Shown here: positions 9,064 to 16,353 of the stretch, one piece after another
Layout of the letters: each line of letters starts with the position of its first letter
Numbering within the stretch: the stretch's first letter is position 1
NCBI RefSeq assembly: GCF_028595325.1
Contig: NZ_JAQQXR010000009.1
Span: forward strand, 62,001 to 126,000
Source: Janthinobacterium fluminis
GTDB lineage: Bacteria > Pseudomonadota > Gammaproteobacteria > Burkholderiales > Burkholderiaceae_D
Reading direction: 5' to 3'
Length of the DNA stretch: 64,000 nucleotides
The notes under the pieces: generated by a model
Seen by the model: only the letters and a program-made list of their open reading frames with translations
Database searches by the model: none
What the model was told of the DNA's origin: nothing
Position numbers and translations under genes: made by a program

Positions 9064-11115
9064 ATGAGTACGCCCCGCCCGACAGCGCGCCCCACCGGCG
9101 CCGCGCCGCGCATCCACGCCGCCGGCAAGGCGCGCCAGCTGGCCACCCGCGCCGACTCGATCGACTTCCGCGACAGCATGTATGTCGCCACGCTGGTCGA
9201 AGTACCGCCGCGGCGCGAGCTGGCAGGGTATCGGCAGGCCGGCGTGCCTGTTCTCGACCAGGGCACGGAAGGCGCCTGCACCGGCTTCGGCCTGGCGACG
9301 GTGGCGCACTATCTGCTGCGCACGCGCCGCGTCGACGCCAACGCCGATAACGTCAGCCCCTACATGCTCTACGACATGGCGCGCCGCTACGACGAGTGGG
9401 CCGGCGCCGACTATGAGGGGTCGAGCTGCCGTGGCGCCATCAAAGGCTGGTACAAACACGGCGTCTGCGCGGCGCCGCTGTGGGCGCGCGCCGACGGCAA
9501 AGCCGGCGTGCTCGGCGATGCCGTCGTGCGCGACGCCGCCGCCCGCCCGCTGGGCGCCTACCTGCGCGTCAACCACAAGAGCCTGGTGGACATGCACGCG
9601 GCCATCAGCGAAGCCGGCGTGCTGTACGCCAGCGCCAGCGTGCACAAAGGCTGGCAGCAGGTGGCCGGCGACGGCGTCATCGTCGCCGATACGACGATCA
9701 TCGGCGGCCACGCCTTCGCCATCGTCGCCTACGACGAACATGGCTTCTGGGTGCAGAACTCCTGGGGCGCCGCGTGGGGCATGCAGGGCTTTGGCCGCAT
9801 CGCCTATGCCGACTGGCTGCGCAACGGCAGCGACGTCTGGGTCGCGCGGCTCGGCGCGCCGGTGCTGCTGCCGGCCGGCCCCGGAGAACCGGCCGTCGCC
9901 GGCGTCGGCGCGGTGCGCGCCAAACCCTATCTGTACAGCGAAATCCGGCCCCACGTCATCGCCCTCAAGAACGACGGCCAGCTCAACGAACACGGCGAAA
10001 TCGCCACCTCGGCCGCGATGCTGCGGCAAATCCTGCGCGAGGACTTCCCCCGCATCAGCGCCGGCTGGCGCAAGAAGCGCCTGGTGCTGTATGCGCACGG
10101 CGGCCTGACGGGACAGGACGAGGCCCTGCAACGCATCGCCGAATACCGCAGCACGATGCTCAAGGCCGAATGCTATCCGCTCGCCTTTATCTGGCGCACC
10201 GACTACTGGACCACGCTGGCCAACATCCTCAGCGACGCCCTGCGCCGGCGCCGCCCCGAGGGCATGCTCGACGCCAGCCAGGATTTCATGCTGGACCGCC
10301 TCGACGATTTGCTCGAACCGATCGGGCGCATCTTCACCGGCAAGGCCGTGTGGAGCGAAATCAAGGAAAACGCGCTGATGGCGACCAGCTCGGCCAGCGG
10401 CGGCGCGCGCATTGCGGCCGATGAAATCGCCCGCCTGGTCGGCGCCGATGCCGACGTCGAAATCCACCTGGTCAGCCACAGCGCCGGCGCCGTCCTGCAG
10501 GCCGCGCTGCTGCAATACCTGTGCACCAAGGGCCGCTTCAAGGCCGGGCCGCTGGCGAAAACCCGGGCCAAGGGACTGGGGCTGGACGTGGCCAGCTGCA
10601 CCCTGTGGGCGCCGGCCTGCAGCATGGAGCTGTTCCGGCACACGTATTTGCCGGCGCTACAGGACCAGGGCCTGAAAAAACTCGCCCTGTTCACGCTGAC
10701 CGACCGCGCCGAGCAGGACGACAACTGCGCCGGGATCTACAACAAGTCCTTGCTCTATCTGGTGTCGAACGCGTTTGAGCGCATCTACCGCAAACCTCTG
10801 GAGCGCCCGGATGGCGAGCCGCTGCTGGGCATGGAAAAATTCATCCGCCGGGACGCCGCGCTGGAACAGTTGTTCGCCAGCGGCGCGGCTGACTGGGTCA
10901 GGTCGCCGAACACCGCGCCGCCAGGGCAGGAAAACGCGGCGCAGGCGGTCCGCCACGGCGACTTCGACGACGACAGCGCGACGCTGCGCGCCACCATCGC
11001 CCGCATCACCGGCAGCACGCTGGACGCGGCGCCGGCGGCGCTGGCAAAGCCGACGCAAAGCGAGTGCGCGCGCCTGCGCAGGCAGATCGAGCAGGCCACC
11101 AAACCGGCGCGCTGA
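9064..11115 (+). CDS. papain-like (C1) peptidase fused to an alpha/beta-hydrolase-like region
   Basis: A 683-residue two-module protein. Residues ~60-265 form a C1 papain-like domain with the complete active site: Gln66 and Cys72 in DQGTEGACTGFG, His216 in GGHAFAIV and Asn232 in QNSWG. Residues ~335-600 look like an alpha/beta hydrolase, with LVLYAHGG (residues ~340-347, oxyanion side) and the nucleophile motif SHSAG (Ser473). No signal peptide is visible, so it is cytoplasmic or exported by a specialised route. A good AAAGGAAA ribosome site precedes ATG 9064. Function is unknown; a protease-lipase type effector or a cell-envelope enzyme are both possible. Confidence 0.85.
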   Translation: MSTPRPTARPTGAAPRIHAAGKARQLATRADSIDFRDSMYVATLVEVPPRRELAGYRQAGVPVLDQGTEGACTGFGLATVAHYLLRTRRVDANADNVSPYMLYDMARRYDEWAGADYEGSSCRGAIKGWYKHGVCAAPLWARADGKAGVLGDAVVRDAAARPLGAYLRVNHKSLVDMHAAISEAGVLYASASVHKGWQQVAGDGVIVADTTIIGGHAFAIVAYDEHGFWVQNSWGAAWGMQGFGRIAYADWLRNGSDVWVARLGAPVLLPAGPGEPAVAGVGAVRAKPYLYSEIRPHVIALKNDGQLNEHGEIATSAAMLRQILREDFPRISAGWRKKRLVLYAHGGLTGQDEALQRIAEYRSTMLKAECYPLAFIWRTDYWTTLANILSDALRRRRPEGMLDASQDFMLDRLDDLLEPIGRIFTGKAVWSEIKENALMATSSASGGARIAADEIARLVGADADVEIHLVSHSAGAVLQAALLQYLCTKGRFKAGPLAKTRAKGLGLDVASCTLWAPACSMELFRHTYLPALQDQGLKKLALFTLTDRAEQDDNCAGIYNKSLLYLVSNAFERIYRKPLERPDGEPLLGMEKFIRRDAALEQLFASGAADWVRSPNTAPPGQENAAQAVRHGDFDDDSATLRATIARITGSTLDAAPAALAKPTQSECARLRRQIEQATKPAR

Positions 11116-11141
11116 CGTCGTGCTGCGCCCGGCTCAGGACA

Positions 11142-11390
11142 CTAAGCCAGGCGCACCAGCGGGTTGGCGATGATGTTGTCGATCTGGCGGATCGCCTCGT
11201 CGCAGGCGGCGGCGATGGCGTCGTCCTCCTGGTCGCGCACAAACTGCATCGTCGCGCCCTCGAACACCTCGACGCCGTCGGCGCCGGCGCGCTCGATGTC
11301 GCAACTGGCCGTCCAGCGCGCGTCGCTGGTCGGCACCGCCAGCGGCACAATTTCCCAGCCTTTGTAATGAATCTTTGAACCGCCATCCAT
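11142..11390 (-). CDS. small conserved hypothetical protein
   Basis: An 82-residue soluble protein beginning MDGGSKIHYKGWEIVPLAVP, with an excellent GGGAGGTG ribosome site just upstream of the chosen ATG. It has a WTASCDIER segment and an acidic helical C-terminus (AACDEAIRQIDNII). This short-protein pattern (a KGWEI-type start, and a predicted beta-rich N-terminus with a C-terminal helix) recurs in beta-proteobacteria without known function. A longer in-frame ORF to 11663 is rejected because it crosses AT-rich promoter-like DNA. Confidence 0.7.
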   Translation of the reverse strand: MDGGSKIHYKGWEIVPLAVPTSDARWTASCDIERAGADGVEVFEGATMQFVRDQEDDAIAAACDEAIRQIDNIIANPLVRLA

Positions 11391-11653
11391 AGACACCTCC
11401 CAGTCAATAACGGAAATCCTAGCACGAAGCCTTGCGCACGACGATTCGATTCTGCGAAAAAGAGCTAAACAATTTAGTTTCCCCCATGGGGCGGCAGACC
11501 GCGAACCGGCGTATGCTTGCCAGGCATACACCTGAGCCCGCCACATATGCGCTTTCCGCATGATCGGGCATGACAGAGGTGAATTTACATCTATAATACC
11601 GAGCGACCTATCATTATGACAAGCCAACCAAAGCCCGAGCGCCACTCGCCAAC

Positions 11654-12511
11654 ATGAAGCCACAAATCCAAGCGTTTTTCGATCCCGCCACCTCCACCGT
11701 GAGTTATGTCGTGTACGAGGCCGACGGCCGCGATTGCGCCGTCATCGACTCCGTTCTGGATTACGAGCCGAAATCGGGCCGCACCGCGACGACGTCGGCC
11801 GACCAGGTGGTCGCCTTCGTGCGCGCCCACGCGCTGCGCTGCCGCTGGCTGCTGGAAACGCACGCGCACGCCGACCACCTGTCGGCCGCGCCCTACCTGC
11901 AGCAACAGATCGGCGGACGGATCGGCATCGGCGCGGCGATCCGCACCGTGCAGCACGCCTTCGCCGCCGTCTTCAACCACAAGCCGGCGATGCTGGACGG
12001 CTCGCAGTTCGACCATTTGTTCGAAGCCGACGAGGAGTTCCTCATCGGCGCCCTGAAGGCGCGCGCGCTGCATGTGCCCGGCCACACCCCGGCCGACATG
12101 GCCTACCAGATCGGCGACGCGGTCTTCGTCGGCGACACCCTGTTCATGCCCGACGTCGGCACGGCCCGCTGCGACTTCCCCGGCGGCTGCGCCAGCATGC
12201 TGTACCGTTCGGTGCAGACCCTGCTCAGCATGGCGCCGGAAACGCGCCTGTTCATGTGCCACGACTATCCGCCGGCCGGGCGCGCGCCGCGCTGGGAGGT
12301 GACGGTGGCGGAACAGCGCGCCGCCAACATCCACATCCGCGACGGCGTCAGCGAGCAGCAGTTCGTCGACATGCGCAGCCGGCGCGACGCCATGCTGGGC
12401 ATGCCGACGCTGATCCTGCCGGCGATCCAGGTCAACCTCAACGCCGGCCAGTTGCCGGCGGCCGAGGACAACGGCGTGCGCTACCTGAAGATTCCGCTGA
12501 ACGCGATGTAG
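11654..12511 (+). CDS. MBL-fold metallo-hydrolase (persulfide dioxygenase/Blh-like)
   Basis: A 285-residue metallo-beta-lactamase-fold protein. The metal motif THAHADHLSAA (HxHxDH) is at about 72-82, with PGHTPADMAY, FVGDTLFMPDVGTARCDFPGG and MCHDYPP further on. The last three are typical of the ETHE1/persulfide-dioxygenase and Blh group, which oxidise glutathione persulfide or take part in sulfide handling. No rhodanese domain or sulfur gene is next to it, so the exact substrate is inferred only by family. Its 3' end converges on the M28 peptidase gene. Confidence 0.85.
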   Translation: MKPQIQAFFDPATSTVSYVVYEADGRDCAVIDSVLDYEPKSGRTATTSADQVVAFVRAHALRCRWLLETHAHADHLSAAPYLQQQIGGRIGIGAAIRTVQHAFAAVFNHKPAMLDGSQFDHLFEADEEFLIGALKARALHVPGHTPADMAYQIGDAVFVGDTLFMPDVGTARCDFPGGCASMLYRSVQTLLSMAPETRLFMCHDYPPAGRAPRWEVTVAEQRAANIHIRDGVSEQQFVDMRSRRDAMLGMPTLILPAIQVNLNAGQLPAAEDNGVRYLKIPLNAM

Positions 12512-12543
12512 GCGCGGCGCGCGCCGGCGCCGCCCCCCACGCT

Positions 12544-13989
12544 TTACTCGACCTGCGCCGGGGCGCGTCCGATCGGCTGCTCCATATTCGCCAGGAACCA
12601 GCTCAGCGACGCCATCACCGCGACGTGGCGGCGCAGATGGTCCGGCACCACCTTGTCGAGCGTGTCGGCGGCCGTGTGGTGGTAGTCGAAGTAGCTGTGA
12701 CTGTCGACCAGCGGCTCGAAGCTGGGCACGCCGCCGCTTTCGAGCGCGTGCAGGTCGCCGGTGCCGAGCTGGTCGCGCCGCGTGAACGCATGCGCGCCGA
12801 TCGGCAGCAGGGCTTGCCGCAGCGGCGCGAACAGCTTCTCCGCCTGCGCGCCGACACTGGCCAAGATGCCGAACGGCCGGCCGGCGCCGGAATCGCTTTC
12901 GATGGCCGCGATCTGCTTGTCCAGCGCGCCCTTGTTGGCGTCGTAGTAGGCACGGCCGCCGCGGCCGCCGTTTTCCTCGTTCATCCAGGCGATCACGCGG
13001 ATCGTGCGGCGCGGCTGCAGGTTCAGGCGCTTCAGCGTTTCGATCACCGCCATCGCGCTGGCCACGCCGGCGGCGTCGTCATGGGCGCCGGTGGCCAGAT
13101 CCCAGGAATCGAGGTGGCCGGAGACGATCACCACCTCGTCGGCCTTGTCGCTGCCCGGCAGGTCGGCGATGACGTTGTAGCTGTCCGCCTCCGGCAGGTT
13201 CTGCGGCGTCAGCGTCAAATGCATCTTCACCGGTCCGCGCGCCGCCAGGCGGCCGATCAGCAGCGCGTCCTCGACCGTCACGGCGGCCGCCGGTATCCGC
13301 GTCTCCTCGCTCAGGCTGGTGGCGCCGGTGTGGGCGAGCCGGTAGTCGGCGCCGCCGACGGAGCGCACCAGCGCGGCCACGGCGCCCAGCTGCGCCGCCG
13401 CTTTCGGGCCGGCGAAGCGGAACTTGGCGCCCTGCCCATAGGTGACGCCGGCCAGGCCGCGGTCGGCCATCTGCTGGTCGAACGGCACGTCGAACAGCAC
13501 GATGCTGCCCTTGACCTCGGCCGCGCGCGCCTTCAACTCCTCGAAACTGCGCACCAGCAGCAGCGGCGCCGTCAGGCCGGCGGCCGGCGTCGCGCCGGAG
13601 CCGCCCAGCGCCGTCAGCACGACGCGCTGGCTGACGCCGGCCGGCCGGCCGCTGTAGTCGACCAGCTCGGCCGTTTCCACGCCGCGCACCCAGTGCGGCA
13701 CCTTGACCGCCTGCAGCGTCACCTTCGCGCCCAGCTTGCGCATCGTCGCGGCGACCTGCTCGACGGCGGCGGCGGCGCCGGCCGAGCCGGACAGGCGCGG
13801 CCCGATCAAATCCGTCATGTCGGCCAGGCGCTCATAGGCCCAGTCGCTGCGCATGGCGCTGTCGCGGATCTGCTCCAGCGCGGCCACGTCGTTGCCGGGC
13901 GCGGCGGCCGCGGCGGTGGCGCTGAACAGGCAGGCGGCAAGGGCGCCGGCCAGGCGGCGGCGGGGAAAATGGGGGAAAGCGGCGGGCAT
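12544..13989 (-). CDS. M28 family metallopeptidase, exported
   Basis: A 481-residue zinc peptidase of the M28 (aminopeptidase/PGCP-like) family. The N-terminus (RRRLAGALAACLFSATAAAAA) is a signal peptide, so it acts in the periplasm or outside. Metal ligands are visible: His and Asp in SGHLDSWD and AHDDAAG, the Glu pair in NEENGG, Asp in ESDSGAG and a late His in HHTAADT. A PA-like insert precedes the catalytic domain. The start at 13989 is chosen because it places the signal peptide at the N-terminus; 14106 would add 39 implausible residues. Confidence 0.88.
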   Translation of the reverse strand: MPAAFPHFPRRRLAGALAACLFSATAAAAAPGNDVAALEQIRDSAMRSDWAYERLADMTDLIGPRLSGSAGAAAAVEQVAATMRKLGAKVTLQAVKVPHWVRGVETAELVDYSGRPAGVSQRVVLTALGGSGATPAAGLTAPLLLVRSFEELKARAAEVKGSIVLFDVPFDQQMADRGLAGVTYGQGAKFRFAGPKAAAQLGAVAALVRSVGGADYRLAHTGATSLSEETRIPAAAVTVEDALLIGRLAARGPVKMHLTLTPQNLPEADSYNVIADLPGSDKADEVVIVSGHLDSWDLATGAHDDAAGVASAMAVIETLKRLNLQPRRTIRVIAWMNEENGGRGGRAYYDANKGALDKQIAAIESDSGAGRPFGILASVGAQAEKLFAPLRQALLPIGAHAFTRRDQLGTGDLHALESGGVPSFEPLVDSHSYFDYHHTAADTLDKVVPDHLRRHVAVMASLSWFLANMEQPIGRAPAQVE

Positions 13990-14153
13990 GCGGATCCTCG
14001 AAAAAGAGTTAAACGATATGGCGGTCGCCCCGGCGCGGGGCAAGGGAACGGCAACGATAACGCATTTGCCAATATTGCGCTGGCCTGCGATGGTTTGCAT
14101 TGTCATTTTGATTCGATTACCATGCCTGTTCCACCCACCGCCCGAAAGCCTCC

Positions 14154-14696
14154 ATGATAAAAGGACAGCTGTGCACCCTGCGCCACCTGACGAGCGCCGA
14201 CCTGAACCAGTTCATTGCGCTGAGCAACGACCTGCCCTCGCGCGGCGACTACTATTCGACGCTGTTCAAGTCGCCCGAGGCGATGCGGCGCGACTTCATG
14301 CAGACGGGTTTCGTCACGGAAGACAGCGAAATGTTCGTCATCGAGGATAGCTTCCACCACGTCGTCGGCCACATCACGCACTTCAAGAGCCGCACGCCGC
14401 TGTGCCGCGAAATCGGCTACCGCCTGTTCGAGCCGGGCCTGGCCGGGCGCGGCTACGTCAGCGAGGCCACCCGCCTGCTGGTCAACTACCTGTTCATGGC
14501 CCACCAGTATCACCGGCTGGAACTGCTGATGGACCCGCTCAATATCGGCTCGGAGCGGATCGCGCAAAAATGCGGCTTCACCGAAGAGGGCACGCTGCGC
14601 CAGGCGTTTTTCGTCAACGGGGCAATCCGCGACACCAAGATGTACAGCCTGCTGCGCCCGGAGTGGGAGGCGCTGTCCGCGCTGCCGGCAGCTTAG
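14154..14696 (+). CDS. GNAT family N-acetyltransferase (RimJ/RimL type)
   Basis: A 180-residue GNAT protein. It begins IKGQLCTLRHLTSADL, as in RimJ/RimL-like acetyltransferases, and carries the acetyl-CoA region GLAGRGYVSEATRLLVNYLF plus the C-terminal RIAQKCGFTEEGTLRQ motif common to ribosomal-protein and antibiotic acetyltransferases. Its acceptor is unknown. It is transcribed alone, divergent from the M28 peptidase. Confidence 0.88.
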   Translation: MIKGQLCTLRHLTSADLNQFIALSNDLPSRGDYYSTLFKSPEAMRRDFMQTGFVTEDSEMFVIEDSFHHVVGHITHFKSRTPLCREIGYRLFEPGLAGRGYVSEATRLLVNYLFMAHQYHRLELLMDPLNIGSERIAQKCGFTEEGTLRQAFFVNGAIRDTKMYSLLRPEWEALSALPAA

Positions 14697-14771
14697 CGGC
14701 CGCGTTTCACTTGTAAGAAGTTGTATATGACATGGCAGTTTTCCGCCGCGGCGATATAGTGACTCCATGAA

Positions 14772-14788
14772 GGGATCATGGTGATCCC
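14772..14788. repeat. perfect inverted repeat in the leader of the glycine-zipper gene
   Basis: GGGATCA-tgg-TGATCCC forms perfect 7-bp arms with a 3-base loop, 22 bases upstream of the ATG at 14810. It could be an RNA hairpin in the leader or an operator. A possible promoter TGGCAG-N16-TATAGT sits just before it (about 14733-14760). Confidence 0.5.
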
Positions 14789-14809
14789 GCCGAAGGGGAA
14801 GGAAACGCC

Positions 14810-15277
14810 ATGTTGAGCAAAAAAATTCTGGGTGCGGTGATGTTCGCTGCGGTTGCCGCCTCGTCGGCGGCCGTCGCCGGTGACCGTGAATTCAATACCG
14901 TGGCCGGCGCCGTCGTCGGCGCGGCCATCGGCCACAGCACCGGCGGACGCGACGGCGCCATCGTCGGCGGCGTGCTCGGCGCCGCCGTCGGCAACAGCAT
15001 CAGCACCAACGAGCGTTCGTACAGCAGCAACCGCGGCCGCTACTACGAAACCCGCGTGTACCAGGAGCCCGCGCAAGTCTACTACCAGCGCCCGGCGCCG
15101 GTGTATTACGAACGCCCGGCGCCGGTGTACTACGCGCCGCCGCCGCGCTATTACGGCCCGCCCGCCGTCATCTACGTCGAACCGGCGCGCGGCCACCGCG
15201 GCCACCACCGCCACTGGGAGGAGCGCCGCGACTATTACGAAGACCGCCACGACCGCCATCACGGCCACTACCGCTAA
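14810..15277 (+). CDS. glycine-zipper 2TM domain envelope protein
   Basis: A 155-residue exported protein. The signal peptide (MLSKKILGAVMFAAVAASSA) is followed by a glycine-zipper segment, VAGAVVGAAIGHSTGG and GGVLGAAVGNSI, of the 2TM/Rick_17kDa type. The remainder is low-complexity: Tyr/Pro repeats (VYYQRPAPVYYERPAPVYY) and a His/Arg-rich tail. Such proteins sit in the envelope, often stress-induced, with unclear function. GAAGGAAA is a good ribosome site. It directly precedes the kinase cluster but is separated by 107 bp, so a link is not shown. Confidence 0.85.
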   Translation: MLSKKILGAVMFAAVAASSAAVAGDREFNTVAGAVVGAAIGHSTGGRDGAIVGGVLGAAVGNSISTNERSYSSNRGRYYETRVYQEPAQVYYQRPAPVYYERPAPVYYAPPPRYYGPPAVIYVEPARGHRGHHRHWEERRDYYEDRHDRHHGHYR

Positions 15278-15384
15278 GCAAGCCACAGGCGGCACGTCCC
15301 TGCCGCCATCCTCGCGCCCCATTTCCCCCTCCCCCGGCTAGATTCGCACGACGGCGCCGCCGTCTTCGCGAAACGGGGGAAAGC

Positions 15385-16353
15385 ATGCTCACTGCGGGCG
15401 CAATCATCACACTGGAACGCGGCCATTACAGGCTGCGCGAGCAGATCGCCGGCTCCGCCTACGGCCTGCTGTGGCGCGCCAGCGCCGCGCACGGGTTCGG
15501 CGACGTCGCGCTGAAACTGGTCAACGAGCCGCAGATGGCGCTGGCCATGCCGCGCCAGCGCGCCCGCTGGGCGGCCAGCGCCGCCAACGAAATCGCCTTC
15601 CTGCAGTCGCTGCAGCCGTGGGACGAGCGGCACATCGTGCGCCTGCTCGACAGCGGCCGGCACCAGGGTTTGCCGGTGCTGGCGCTGGAACTGCTCGACG
15701 GCGACCTCGGCAAGCATGTCGCCGCCCTGCACGGCGCCGGCCGCAGCGTGCCGCTGGCGCGGCTGCTCGACTGGATCGGCCAGCTCAACCAGGCGCTGGC
15801 CAAGGTGCACCAGTACGGCTGGCGCTACCTCGACCTGAAGCCGGCCAATGTGCTGCTCGACGCCCGCCACAACACCGTCAAACTGGCCGACTTCGGCACC
15901 AACCGCGCGGCCGCCGCCGGCGAAGCCCACACCTATACGGGCACGGCCAGCTGGCAGGCGCCGGAACAGTTCTTTCCGCAGGCTGGCGGCACCGCCTACG
16001 CGACCGGCATCCGCAGCGACTACTTCGCGCTGGGCGCGCTGTTCTATTTTGTCGCCGCCGGCGGCGTGCCGCTGCGCTTTTGCAGCGCCTGCGGCCAGGC
16101 TTACCGCGAACACCACACCGGCGGCGCCGCCATGCTGCTGCGGCGCGGCGGCGGCGCGATGCCGGCCACGCTGGAGGCCGCCGAGGAGGCGCTGTTCGCG
16201 CGCCGCATCGCGCTTGCGGGAGGCGACGCCGGCGCCGCGCTGGCCCTGCTGCGCGCGCTGCTCGCCGCCGCCCCCGCCGCGCGGCCGGCCAACGCGCTGC
16301 AGATCAGCCGCATGCTGGCGCAGGTGCGCGCCGGCCCGCAGGTGCCGGCATGA
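15385..16353 (+). CDS. Hanks-type Ser/Thr protein kinase
   Basis: A 322-residue cytoplasmic kinase. Lys44 in VALK is the ATP-binding lysine; the catalytic loop is YLDLKPANVLL (Asp150, Asn155) and the metal loop is DFG (Asp169). The activation segment TGTASWQAPEQF has an APE-like motif. The HRD motif is replaced by RYLD, as in some bacterial kinases. A short CSACGQAY segment near residue 233 may bind metal. No membrane segment or extracellular sensor is present, unlike PknB-type kinases. It overlaps the next gene by 4 bp (ATGA), so kinase and SEDS protein are translationally coupled. Confidence 0.92.
   Translation: MLTAGAIITLERGHYRLREQIAGSAYGLLWRASAAHGFGDVALKLVNEPQMALAMPRQRARWAASAANEIAFLQSLQPWDERHIVRLLDSGRHQGLPVLALELLDGDLGKHVAALHGAGRSVPLARLLDWIGQLNQALAKVHQYGWRYLDLKPANVLLDARHNTVKLADFGTNRAAAAGEAHTYTGTASWQAPEQFFPQAGGTAYATGIRSDYFALGALFYFVAAGGVPLRFCSACGQAYREHHTGGAAMLLRRGGGAMPATLEAAEEALFARRIALAGGDAGAALALLRALLAAAPAARPANALQISRMLAQVRAGPQVPA

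Noticed and set aside
12512..12543. GC-rich stretch between the convergent MBL and M28 genes as a bidirectional terminator
   Set aside because: GCGCGGCGCGCGCCGGCGCCG can fold, but there is no T-run on either strand.
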